A stretch of DNA of 5,592 nt. Source: Thermoplasmata archaeon (GTDB lineage Archaea > Thermoplasmatota > Thermoplasmata > Lutacidiplasmatales > UBA184). The stretch's first letter is position 1. The number at the start of each line of letters is the position of its first letter. A program made the translations under genes and the position numbers. Below, one piece after another: positions 1 to 5,592 of this stretch. Below the pieces are notes generated by a model, which made no database searches, had not been told where the DNA came from, and saw nothing but the letters and a program-made list of their open reading frames with translations. Location: assembly GCA_021828085.1 (NCBI GenBank), contig JAKATE010000125.1, positions 1 to 5,592 of the forward strand. Reading direction: 5' to 3'.

Positions 1-225
1 CGGGCGCTCAGCGAGCGACCCCACGAGGTCCCCTGGCTGGTGCGCCGGGGAGAGGCCCTCACCGCCCTCGGCCGGCCTTCCGAGGCGCTGGACGCGTTCG
101 ACGAGGCGCTCCGGCTCAACCCCGATTCCCTCGAGGCCCAGCTGGGGAGGGGCTCGGCGCTGGAGCAGCAGGGACGGCTCGACGACGCGCAGGGGAGCCT
201 CTCCCATGCCGGGCCCTCCCCCTGA
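1..225 (+). CDS. TPR-repeat protein, C-terminal end only (5' truncated)
   Basis: The reading frame is open from the first base and stops at TGA 223-225, so only the last 74 codons are present. They encode one complete tetratricopeptide repeat and most of a second. The first contains GEALTALGRPSEALDAFDEA followed by LRLNPD, with the usual small, glycine, alanine and proline positions. The second contains GSALEQQGRLDDAQ. A short non-repeat tail (SHAGPSP) ends the protein. TPR units are helix-turn-helix scaffolds for protein-protein contacts, and nothing in this fragment shows a partner or an enzymatic domain. The final 20 bases overlap the lipA start in another frame, which suggests co-transcription and perhaps translational coupling. 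The full function cannot be judged from the fragment. The family call is firm, but the specific role is unknown. Confidence 0.8.
   Translation, partial: RALSERPHEVPWLVRRGEALTALGRPSEALDAFDEALRLNPDSLEAQLGRGSALEQQGRLDDAQGSLSHAGPSP
194..197 (+). promoter_or_regulatory. Probable Shine-Dalgarno site for lipA
   Basis: GGAG (inside AGGGGAG, 191-197) lies eight bases before the ATG at 206, inside the end of the TPR gene. This is a workable ribosome binding spacing and supports the ATG at 206 as the lipA start. It also fits reinitiation by ribosomes finishing the upstream gene. In DNA this rich in G such a motif can occur by chance. Confidence 0.45.
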
Positions 226-1135
226 GGCCCTCGGGGAACCCCTCCGGGTGCTCCCGACGGTCCCCCGACCTCTCCCCCCCTGGATCCGCGCCCGGCTCCC
301 GGGCGGGCAGTACGACCGGGTCCATGCCCTCTTGGCCCGGCAGGGGCTCGCCACCGTCTGCCGGGAGGCCCGCTGCCCGAACCTGGGCGAGTGCTGGTCG
401 AGCGGAACGGCCACCCTCATGCTCCTCGGGGAGCACTGCACGCGCCGCTGCGCCTTCTGCGCCGTCACCACGCGGAGCCCGCACGGGGCGGTCGACGCGA
501 GCGAGCCGGAGCGGGTGGCCCAGGCGGTGGCGGACTGGGGGCTGCGCTATGTCGTCCTCACCCAGGTCTGCCGGGACGACCTCGAGGATGGAGGGGCCTC
601 CCTGCTCGCCCGGACGGTGGAGGGGATCCACGCCTCGTCCCCGGGGACGCGGGTGGAGCTCCTCGTCGGGGACCTGGGAGGGAGCGAAGAGGCGCTCCGG
701 AGGGTGCTCGACTCCCGCCCCGAGGTGCTCGCCCACAACCTGGAGACCGTGCGGCGACTGTCGCCCCGGGTCCGGGACCGCCGGGCGGGCTACGAGCGAT
801 CCCTCGCGCTCCTCCGGCAGGCCCGGGAGGGACCGAAGGGCGCGCTCGTGACGAAGTCCTCCCTCATGCTGGGTCTGGGCGAGGGGCGGGAGGAGCTCCG
901 GGAGGCCCTCCGCGACCTCCGGGCCGCCGGCGTCGACCTGCTGACCTTGGGGCAGTACCTGCGCCCCGGCGGGGCGGGGTACGCGGACGTGGCCCGGTAC
1001 GTCCCCCCCGAGGAGTTCGCCGAACTGAAGGAGGAGGCGCTCGCGCTCGGCTTCGCCGGTGTGGAGAGCGGCCCGATGGTCCGCTCGTCCTACCGGGCCG
1101 ATGAGCTTTATCAGCGGGCCGCGCACCTCGCCTGA
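206..1135 (+). CDS. lipA: Lipoyl synthase (radical SAM, two iron-sulfur clusters)
   Basis: This enzyme inserts two sulfur atoms at C6 and C8 of octanoyl groups bound to lipoyl-carrier domains, using SAM radical chemistry. The 309-residue protein has the family's full signature. The auxiliary-cluster motif C-x4-C-x5-C is at C52, C57 and C63 (CREARCPNLGECW). The radical SAM motif C-x3-C-x2-C is at C78, C82 and C85 (CTRRCAFC). The C-terminal RSSY is at 293-296; its first serine is known in the family to ligate the auxiliary cluster. HNLETV, TKSSLMLGLGE, LGQYLRPG and RYVPPEEF are also recognisable family blocks. Length is normal, and the N-terminal PPWIRARLPGG aligns with the usual start region, so the ATG at 206 is credible. 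Departures are CRDDLEDGG where VDRDDLxDGG is usual, and GGAGYADV where a histidine-proline pair is common. The gene overlaps the TPR gene upstream and lies six bases from the membrane protein gene. No octanoyl transferase or lipoylated protein is encoded nearby. Confidence 0.95.
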   Translation: MPGPPPEALGEPLRVLPTVPRPLPPWIRARLPGGQYDRVHALLARQGLATVCREARCPNLGECWSSGTATLMLLGEHCTRRCAFCAVTTRSPHGAVDASEPERVAQAVADWGLRYVVLTQVCRDDLEDGGASLLARTVEGIHASSPGTRVELLVGDLGGSEEALRRVLDSRPEVLAHNLETVRRLSPRVRDRRAGYERSLALLRQAREGPKGALVTKSSLMLGLGEGREELREALRDLRAAGVDLLTLGQYLRPGGAGYADVARYVPPEEFAELKEEALALGFAGVESGPMVRSSYRADELYQRAAHLA

Positions 1136-1141
1136 AGCTCC

Positions 1142-1528
1142 ATGGCCAAGAAGACCAAGCCCGCCCGCGACGCGAAGGCGAAGGACCCCTACCACGAGTT
1201 CCGTTTCCCCGAGTTCGACGTGGTCGGCTTCATCGAGCACGAGCTCGAGCAGTCCTACGCCACCGCCCTCACGCTCCTCTTCGCCGTGGGGATCGCCCTG
1301 GTCTCCTGGCGCCTCACGCTTCTGGGGACGTCCCTGGGGAGCGGGCTCGTGGGCATCTTCTCCGGCGTCGCCGGGGTGGTGGGCATCGCGGCCGCCGTGG
1401 TGATGGTCTATCTCATCGGGAGGGCCCGGCCGCTCTCGGGGGAGTACCGCAAGGGGGATTGGGCCACCCTCATCGCCATCTACATCTTCCTCTGGCTCGG
1501 GTTCTGGGCCCTCTTCCTCAACCTCTGA
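1142..1528 (+). CDS. Small three-helix membrane protein of unknown function
   Basis: I do not recognise a family for this 128-residue protein. It has a basic, hydrophilic N-terminus (KKTKPARDAKAK), then an acidic and aromatic stretch (HEFRFPEFDVVGFIEHELEQ), then three hydrophobic segments at about residues 40-61, 68-92 and 107-127. The loop between segments two and three is positively charged (GRARPLSGEYRKGD). By the positive-inside rule this suggests a cytoplasmic N-terminus, the 2-3 loop inside and the C-terminus outside. Segment two is rich in glycine, alanine and valine, and segment three is rich in tryptophan and phenylalanine. No signal-peptide cleavage site, catalytic motif or cofactor site is visible. 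The ATG at 1142 follows the lipA stop by six bases with no obvious Shine-Dalgarno sequence, so it is probably translated from the lipA transcript. The codon bias matches its neighbours and the topology is clear, so the gene is very likely real. Any link to lipoate metabolism is only positional. Confidence 0.82.
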   Translation: MAKKTKPARDAKAKDPYHEFRFPEFDVVGFIEHELEQSYATALTLLFAVGIALVSWRLTLLGTSLGSGLVGIFSGVAGVVGIAAAVVMVYLIGRARPLSGEYRKGDWATLIAIYIFLWLGFWALFLNL

Positions 1529-1607
1529 GGGGGGGTCCCGGCCCCGGGGTGCCGAGGGGCGCCCGCGACCGTCGCAATCTCCAAGAGCGCCTCCCCCTCC
1601 GGCCGGC
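1529..1607 (+). other. Intergenic spacer with possible weak promoter for the HAD gene
   Basis: This 79-base gap is almost all G and C. It begins with a G run and holds the palindrome CCCCGGGG at 1542-1549. The only AT-richer patch is about 1573-1584 (CGCAATCTCCAA). That lies roughly 24-35 bases before the GTG at 1608, where an archaeal TATA element would sit for a leaderless transcript. It matches the consensus poorly, so the call is tentative. No terminator-like T tract is seen, and read-through from the lipA unit is equally possible. Confidence 0.25.
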
Positions 1608-2387
1608 GTGAGCGTGGTCACCTTCGACCTGTGGCACACCCTGCTCTATCTTCCCCCCGACCAGGAGGAGAGGTACATGCGTCACCAGGTCGAGCTCGCC
1701 ACGGAGGCCCTCCGGAGCGCCCCGGCGCTCCCGGGAGCCCCCTCGCTCGGGGTGGAGGAGCTCTCCCGGGCCTTCCGCCACGAGTACGACGCCGCGGTGG
1801 CGGAGGCGTCCCGCGGGATCTCCGTGACCCCCCGGGAGCAGCTCGAGCGTGCGGCGCGCGAATGCGGCCGCCGCCCCGACGTGGACGGCTATCTCCGCTC
1901 GCTCCGGACTCTCGTGGAGGAGCTCCCCCTCCTCCGCGCGCCCGGGGCGATCGAGCTGCTCGAAGGGCTGAGGAGCGACGGGCTCTCGCTGGCCCTCCTC
2001 TCGAACACCATCGGCGAGCCGGGGGATTACTTGCGGCCGGCGCTCGAGCGGCTCGGGCTCCGGGCGTTCTTCCCCGTGATCGTCTTCTCCGACGAGCACC
2101 CGTGGACCAAGCCGGCCCCGGAGATCTTCCTCGAGGCGCTCCGACGCCTGGGGGCCTCCCCCGGGGAGGCGGTGCACGTGGGGGATGGCTGGTCGGACCT
2201 GGAGGGGGCCCGACGGGCCGGCTACCGGGCCGGCATCCTCTTCGAGGGCCTGGGGGACTACGGCGAGACCTACCGGAGGCTCTTCGCCGCCCGGCCCGCC
2301 GGGGGTCTCGAAGCCGCGTACCGGGCCCGTACCCTCGAGGAGGTCCGGGGGCTCGTGCGGAGGATCCTCGGCGGCAGGAGAGCCTAG
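1608..2387 (+). CDS. HAD-superfamily hydrolase with Trp in place of second motif I Asp
   Basis: This 259-residue protein has the four HAD motifs in order. Motif I is VTFDLWHTLL, with nucleophile D7, W9 and T11. Motif II is LLSNT, with S132. Motif III is K168 in TKPAPEIF. Motif IV is VGDGWSDLEGARRAG, with D193 and D197 as Mg2+ ligands. Residues 14-110 are mostly helical and charged and fit a C1 cap domain. In typical HAD phosphatases the second Asp of motif I is the general acid/base. Here it is Trp, as in a subset of uncharacterised HAD proteins, and haloacid dehalogenases have Tyr at that place. The retained Mg2+ acids argue for phosphate chemistry and against dehalogenation, but the substrate cannot be assigned. 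The start is GTG 1608; GTG 1614 is a close alternative. Neither has a clear ribosome site. The gene may belong to the lipA unit. Its TAG stop overlaps the cca stop on the other strand. Confidence 0.9.
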   Translation: MSVVTFDLWHTLLYLPPDQEERYMRHQVELATEALRSAPALPGAPSLGVEELSRAFRHEYDAAVAEASRGISVTPREQLERAARECGRRPDVDGYLRSLRTLVEELPLLRAPGAIELLEGLRSDGLSLALLSNTIGEPGDYLRPALERLGLRAFFPVIVFSDEHPWTKPAPEIFLEALRRLGASPGEAVHVGDGWSDLEGARRAGYRAGILFEGLGDYGETYRRLFAARPAGGLEAAYRARTLEEVRGLVRRILGGRRA

Positions 2388-3871
2388 GCCCCCGCGGGCC
2401 CCCGGGGGGCGGCCGCGACGGGTTTCCCGGCGCTCTCGTGGGGGACGCCCCAGCGCACCCAGGGAAGCCGGCGGTCGACCAGCTCCGCCAGGGCGAGGAG
2501 CGCCGCCGGCTCTCCCCGCGCCTCCGCGAGAGGGACGAAACCCGCAGAGCGGGCGAGCGGCTCGCGCAGGTCCTTCCCGACGGAGAGCTCGGAGAGGGCC
2601 GCGTTGGTCACGGGAAGGATCCCCGTCGGCTCCTGCGGGATCTCCACCCAGAGCCGGCCATCGTCGCTCACGTAGGGCCCCCGGAGCACCCCGGGGGAGG
2701 ACTGCCAGCGCTCGAGGAAGTGCGAAGCCTCCCGGGCTCCCACGGGCGGTCCCCGATGGACGCGGACGGGGGAGAGCTCGGAGCGGTCGGTCTCAACGAG
2801 GACGGCGATCCTCCCGCCGGCGGTGGCCGAGGAGGTGGCGAGGACGGTGAATCCGAGCCGCTCGAGGAGCTCGCGGGAGGAGCGCTCGACCTTGCGCATC
2901 TGGGGCCAGAGGATGTCCGGCACCTTTCCCGGGTCGTCGAGGAGGAGGACGATCAGCGTGCTCCCCCGGGGACGGATCCGGGACTCCATCTCCTCCGCGG
3001 TGAGCGCGGGGGGGGCGGGGGGGTCGAAGAACTCGGCGCGGGGACGGGCCAGGTACTCGCGCGCGCCGAGGATGAGGACCGAGAGGTTCCGGCGGGAGAG
3101 CGCGCTGGTGACGTTCCGGTGGGGGTCCACCGGGTCCGGCAGCACGAGGGCGGCATCGGCCATGACGGAAGGCTCCGGTCCCTCCGGGCAGAGTCGCTGC
3201 GGGACCCACCAGCCCGCGGCGGCCTTCACCACGGCGGGGAAGGAGCCGAGGAGGACGACCAGAAGCTCGGTGGAGTAGCCGGAGACCCCCTCGGTCCGGA
3301 CCTCGGCGCCGTAGACCCCCAGGGAGGTGAGGAAGCGCTTGAGCAGGCGGACGTCGTCGCGCCTCTCCGGGGGGAGGTGCTCGGAAAGGAAGGCGTGGTG
3401 GAAGGGGGTGCGGTCCACCGCCGAGATGGGGGCGTCGGAGCGCTCCACCAGGTAGCCCGGGACGGCGTCCACCATGAACCCCTCGAAGCGTCCCCGGGCG
3501 TACGGATGCTCGGCGTAGCGGCGCTCGGGGGCCTCGAGCAGGCGATGGGCCAGGGCGAGACCGGACTCCGAGAGCTTTTCCCGGGGGAGGGAGGGGTCGA
3601 AGAGGAGGAAGAAGTCCAGGTCGAGTCGACCCGGCAGGTACGTCTCCCGCGCGGAGCTGCCCGCGACCAGGGCCTTCCGGAGCGGGACCCCCAGCTCCTT
3701 CGCCAGGGCGGTGGCGCGCTCGACCAGGTGTTCCCGGGCAAGGGCGACGCGGGCGACCAGGTCGGCGTCGGGACGGAGCCGGGCGGCGAACTCCGCTTCC
3801 AAGGGGGAGAGGGCTCGGGGGGGTGGTGCCGGCGCGTCCCAGGGAGGGCGCAGCCTCAGGGGCTGGGTCAC
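2384..3871 (-). CDS. cca: CCA tRNA nucleotidyltransferase, archaeal class I
   Basis: This enzyme adds or repairs the 3'-terminal CCA of tRNAs without a nucleic acid template, using CTP and ATP in the cytoplasm. The 495-residue product shows the class I signature of the polymerase-beta-type nucleotidyltransferase fold. The GS and paired acids are in GSSARETYLPGRLDLDFF (G71, S72, D84, D86), and the third acid is D135 in GFMVDAVPGY. Archaeal CCA blocks follow: HPYARGRFEG (122-131), SAVDRTPFHHAF (150-161), LLKRFLTSLGVYGAE (176-190), GVSGYSTELL (195-204) and FFDPPAPP (281-288). The remaining 200 residues would be the body and tail domains that hold the tRNA. About 20 proline-rich residues precede the usual N-terminus (RALSPLEAEF), and a low-complexity Ala/Pro/Gly tail ends the protein, so it is somewhat longer than well-studied relatives. 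The start is GTG with GGAGG three bases upstream, a short spacing. It is transcribed divergently from amrS and ends tail-to-tail with the HAD gene, sharing CTAG. Confidence 0.95.
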   Translation of the reverse strand: MTQPLRLRPPWDAPAPPPRALSPLEAEFAARLRPDADLVARVALAREHLVERATALAKELGVPLRKALVAGSSARETYLPGRLDLDFFLLFDPSLPREKLSESGLALAHRLLEAPERRYAEHPYARGRFEGFMVDAVPGYLVERSDAPISAVDRTPFHHAFLSEHLPPERRDDVRLLKRFLTSLGVYGAEVRTEGVSGYSTELLVVLLGSFPAVVKAAAGWWVPQRLCPEGPEPSVMADAALVLPDPVDPHRNVTSALSRRNLSVLILGAREYLARPRAEFFDPPAPPALTAEEMESRIRPRGSTLIVLLLDDPGKVPDILWPQMRKVERSSRELLERLGFTVLATSSATAGGRIAVLVETDRSELSPVRVHRGPPVGAREASHFLERWQSSPGVLRGPYVSDDGRLWVEIPQEPTGILPVTNAALSELSVGKDLREPLARSAGFVPLAEARGEPAALLALAELVDRRLPWVRWGVPHESAGKPVAAAPRGPAGA

Positions 3872-3970
3872 GCCCCTCCCTCACGGGGTCGAGGTCAAGA
3901 ACGTTTGGAGGGGCGACGTTCCCCCGGGGCCCTTCGGGCGCTTCTTGAGGTACCACGTCCTAGCCGGGGC
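3872..3970. promoter_or_regulatory. Divergent cca/amrS intergenic region, likely holding both promoters
   Basis: This 99-base spacer lies between two genes pointing away from each other, so promoters for both should be here or just inside the genes. On the minus strand GGAGG (3879-3875) precedes the cca GTG. The main AT-richer patch, about 3895-3906, reads AAACGTTCTTGA on the minus strand. It lies 24-35 bases before the cca start, where a TATA element would sit for a leaderless message, though it is a poor match. An inverted repeat, GAACGT at 3899-3904 and ACGTTC at 3916-3921, flanks an 11-base loop. No convincing ribosome site precedes amrS; the nearest GAGG (3947-3950) is about 20 bases away. 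Location is the main support; the individual elements are tentative. Confidence 0.4.
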
Positions 3971-5050
3971 ATGGCGAGCGCGTTCCTCGAGGGGGTGGAG
4001 GCGGAAGCGAGCCTCTCCGAGGCGCTCCCCGGCGGGAAGGTCCGCTGCCTCGCCTGCGCCCGTTACTGCGTCATCCCCTCGGGCTCGCATGGCTTCTGCT
4101 TCGTGCGGGCGAACGAGGGGGGGCATCTGCGCCTGCTCACCTACGGCCGCGTCGCCGCCGTCCAGGTCGACCCGGTGGAGAAGAAGCCGCTGAGCCACTT
4201 CCACCCCGGGACGCGCGTCTTGGGGATCGGCACGGCGGGATGCAACTGGCGCTGCGCCTACTGCCAGAACTGGCAGATCAGCCAGGAGCGCGAGCCCCTG
4301 GGCCGCGAGCTCCCTCCCGCGGAGGTCGTGAAGTGGGCCCTCCGGGAGCACTGCCAGGGGGTGACGTTCACCTACAACGAGCCGACCATCTTCGCCGAGT
4401 TCGCCTCCGACATCATGCTCGAGGCGCACCGGCACGGGCTCTTCGCCAACTTCGTCACCAACGGCTACATGACCCCGGAGACGGTGGAGTTCCTCCGGGG
4501 CAAGCTCGACGCCATCTCGGTGGACCTCAAGGGGAGCGGGGAGCCAGGGTTCCTGCGCAAGTACGTCCAGGCGCGCGGGCCCGAGCCCATCTTCGACACC
4601 CTGGTCCGTCTCAAGGCCGCCGGGGTCCACGTGGAGGTCACCGACCTCATCGTCCCCCGGGTCGGGGAGGACCCCGGGGCCTTCCGGAAACTCGCGCGCT
4701 TCCTGGTGGACGAGCTCGGCCCGGACACCCCCCTACACCTGCTCCGCTTCCATCCCGACTATCACATGATGGACCTCCCCGAGACCCCCGTGGGCACCCT
4801 GGAGAGGCTCCACGCCATCGCCCGGGAGGAGGGGGTGCGCTACGCCTACCTGGGGAACGTCTGGGGGCACCCGCTCGAGCACACCTACTGCCCGAAGTGC
4901 GGGGCCATCGCCGTGGAGCGCTACGGGTTCTTCCTCCGGTCGTGGAACCTGGACGAGAGGAACCGATGCAGGGCGTGCGGGGAGCCGATCCCCATCGTCG
5001 GCCGCCCGCCCGCGAACTACCGGCCCCGCGACGTGATGCCCCTCGCCTGA
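3971..5050 (+). CDS. amrS: AmmeMemoRadiSam system radical SAM enzyme AmrS
   Basis: This is a 359-residue radical SAM protein of the AmrS family, related to pyruvate formate-lyase activating enzymes. The cluster motif C-x3-C-x2-C is at C91, C95 and C98 (GCNWRCAYCQNWQIS). The N-terminal domain has four cysteines (C26, C29, C33, C43 in VRCLACARYCVIP and GFCFVR), followed by the family block VDPVEKKPLSHFHPG. Central blocks are TFTYNEPTIFAEF, FVTNGYMTPE and ISVDLKG; then come RFHPDYHMMDLPETP and YLGNVWGHPLEHTYCPKCG. C307, C310, C333 and C336 form a likely zinc-ribbon or auxiliary metal site at the C-terminus. The family commonly occurs with AMMECR1 and Memo proteins. To my knowledge its reaction is not firmly established; neither partner is encoded here. 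The ATG at 3971 gives the usual short lead before the first cysteine. The frame stays open far upstream, antisense to cca, but that upstream translation is proline/arginine/glycine-rich and is not protein-like. It converges on the methyltransferase gene with three bases between stops. Confidence 0.93.
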   Translation: MASAFLEGVEAEASLSEALPGGKVRCLACARYCVIPSGSHGFCFVRANEGGHLRLLTYGRVAAVQVDPVEKKPLSHFHPGTRVLGIGTAGCNWRCAYCQNWQISQEREPLGRELPPAEVVKWALREHCQGVTFTYNEPTIFAEFASDIMLEAHRHGLFANFVTNGYMTPETVEFLRGKLDAISVDLKGSGEPGFLRKYVQARGPEPIFDTLVRLKAAGVHVEVTDLIVPRVGEDPGAFRKLARFLVDELGPDTPLHLLRFHPDYHMMDLPETPVGTLERLHAIAREEGVRYAYLGNVWGHPLEHTYCPKCGAIAVERYGFFLRSWNLDERNRCRACGEPIPIVGRPPANYRPRDVMPLA

Positions 5051-5053
5051 GGG

Positions 5054-5592
5054 TCAGTTCCGCCCGTGGACGAGCACGTGGATGGGGGCGAGCTCGACCG
5101 CCTCGACGTCGCGGAAGCCCTTCTTCCTCAGCCAGTTGAGGACGTGGTAGGGGGGGATGAGCTGGTCGTCGAGGAGGGCCTCCAGGAGCTGCAGGCCGGA
5201 CATGACGCGCCCGGCCGGGGTGCGCAGTCGCTCGATCTCGGGCCAGTCCGGGAAGGGGAAGTCGCTCACGAGGAGATAGCCGCCCGGGCGTAGCGAGCGG
5301 CGGACCTGGGAGAGGACCGAGTCCTTCTCCACCACCTCGTGGAAGAGCAGGTTCATCAGCACGATGTCGGCCGGGGGGAGCGGACCCTTCTCCAGGACCG
5401 CCTGAACGAACCGGACGCGGGAGGAGAGGCCCGCGGCTTCCGCGGCGGCCCGGGCCCGCTCCAGGTTCTTCTCGTCCAGATCGACACCGATGAACTCGAC
5501 CGAGGGGAAGGCGCGGGCGAGCCGGAGCAGACCCTCCCCCCGGCCGCACGCGAGCTCGACGAAGACCGCTCCGGGCCCCATCCGCTGGAGGA
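5054..5592 (-). CDS. Class I SAM-dependent methyltransferase, N-terminus beyond window edge
   Basis: The frame ends at the TGA read from 5056-5054 and stays open to the right edge, so the 5' end is probably missing. A Met codon at 5581-5579 exists, but it sits only a few residues before motif I, and the family normally has some helix before it. That Met is therefore probably internal. Numbered from it, motif I is VELACGRGEG (8-17) for SAM binding. GVDLDEKNLERAR (32-44) supplies the acidic residue that binds the ribose. ADIVLMNLLFHEV (71-83) and LRPGGYLLVSDF (98-109) are the later Rossmann strands. The C-terminal part ends with GFRDVEAVELAPIHVLVHGRN-type strand residues at 155-175. Class I methyltransferases act on many substrates, from small metabolites to proteins and nucleic acids. 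The motifs resemble small-molecule (UbiE-like) enzymes, but no substrate can be named. Nothing shows a functional tie to amrS beyond the convergent adjacency. Confidence 0.88.
   Translation of the reverse strand, partial: LQRMGPGAVFVELACGRGEGLLRLARAFPSVEFIGVDLDEKNLERARAAAEAAGLSSRVRFVQAVLEKGPLPPADIVLMNLLFHEVVEKDSVLSQVRRSLRPGGYLLVSDFPFPDWPEIERLRTPAGRVMSGLQLLEALLDDQLIPPYHVLNWLRKKGFRDVEAVELAPIHVLVHGRN

Noticed and set aside
116..1639. A 507-codon minus-strand frame opposite lipA and the membrane protein.
   Set aside because: Its translation is low-complexity Gly/Pro/Arg/Glu sequence with no domain, and it lies opposite two genes with clear family or topology support.
3922..3929. CCCCGGGG palindrome in the cca/amrS spacer, considered as an operator; a like one lies at 1542-1549.
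   Set aside because: Such GC palindromes are expected by chance at this base composition, and there is no further symmetry around them.
2793..3956. A 387-codon minus-strand frame overlapping cca in another frame.
   Set aside because: The translation is mostly Pro, Arg and Gly, while the overlapping cca frame carries a full set of conserved motifs.
1631..5050. A plus-strand frame open for 1139 codons, ending in AmrS and suggesting a giant fusion protein.
   Set aside because: Only the part from 3971 matches a protein family. The upstream part runs under the HAD gene and antisense to cca, and its translation is proline/arginine/glycine-rich, typical of a GC-rich shadow frame.
4240..5139. A 299-codon plus-strand frame inside amrS.
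   Set aside because: It is a frame-shifted shadow of amrS without recognisable domains; all radical SAM and zinc-ribbon residues are in the amrS frame.
4647..5549. A 300-codon minus-strand frame overlapping the methyltransferase and amrS.
   Set aside because: Its translation is arginine/proline/glycine-rich, and the methyltransferase motifs are in the other minus-strand frame.

Overview
The window is very GC-rich DNA (roughly 70% by eye). It carries seven protein-coding genes packed almost without gaps, and two of them run off the ends. The strongest lineage marker is the tRNA CCA-adding enzyme on the minus strand, which is of the archaeal class I type. The AmrS-type radical SAM protein, the mostly absent Shine-Dalgarno sequences and the GTG starts fit an archaeon too. 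A GC-rich uncultivated archaeon, perhaps in the Thermoplasmatota, is my best guess, but the phylum is inference only. I see no rRNA, tRNA, CRISPR array, insertion sequence, phage gene or attachment site.

Layout. Positions 1-225 (+) hold the end of a tetratricopeptide (TPR) protein. Its last codons overlap the start of lipA (206-1135, +), lipoyl synthase. Six bases later comes a small unrecognised three-helix membrane protein (1142-1528, +). After a 79-base gap follows a HAD-superfamily hydrolase (1608-2387, +). The gene for the CCA-adding enzyme (cca, 2384-3871, -) faces the HAD gene, and the two stop codons share the four bases CTAG. A 99-base divergent spacer separates cca from amrS (3971-5050, +). 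A class I SAM-dependent methyltransferase (5054-5592, -) converges on amrS with only three bases between the stops, and its N-terminus lies beyond the right edge.

How the genes relate. TPR, lipA and the membrane protein look like one co-transcribed unit, and the HAD gene may be a fourth member or have its own promoter. LipA inserts two sulfurs into octanoyl groups on lipoyl domains of the 2-oxoacid dehydrogenase and glycine cleavage systems. No octanoyltransferase, lipoate ligase, gcvH or E2 gene is in view, so its partners must be elsewhere. AmrS is one of three proteins of the AMMECR1-Memo-radical SAM set, and neither partner is visible here. The cca product finishes tRNA 3' ends and is a housekeeping gene. 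Overall this reads as an ordinary chromosomal stretch of metabolic and RNA-processing genes, not a defence or mobile island. The points worth a second look are residue-level departures in LipA and the HAD protein, the unrecognised membrane protein, the isolated AmrS, and the tightly overlapping convergent ends.
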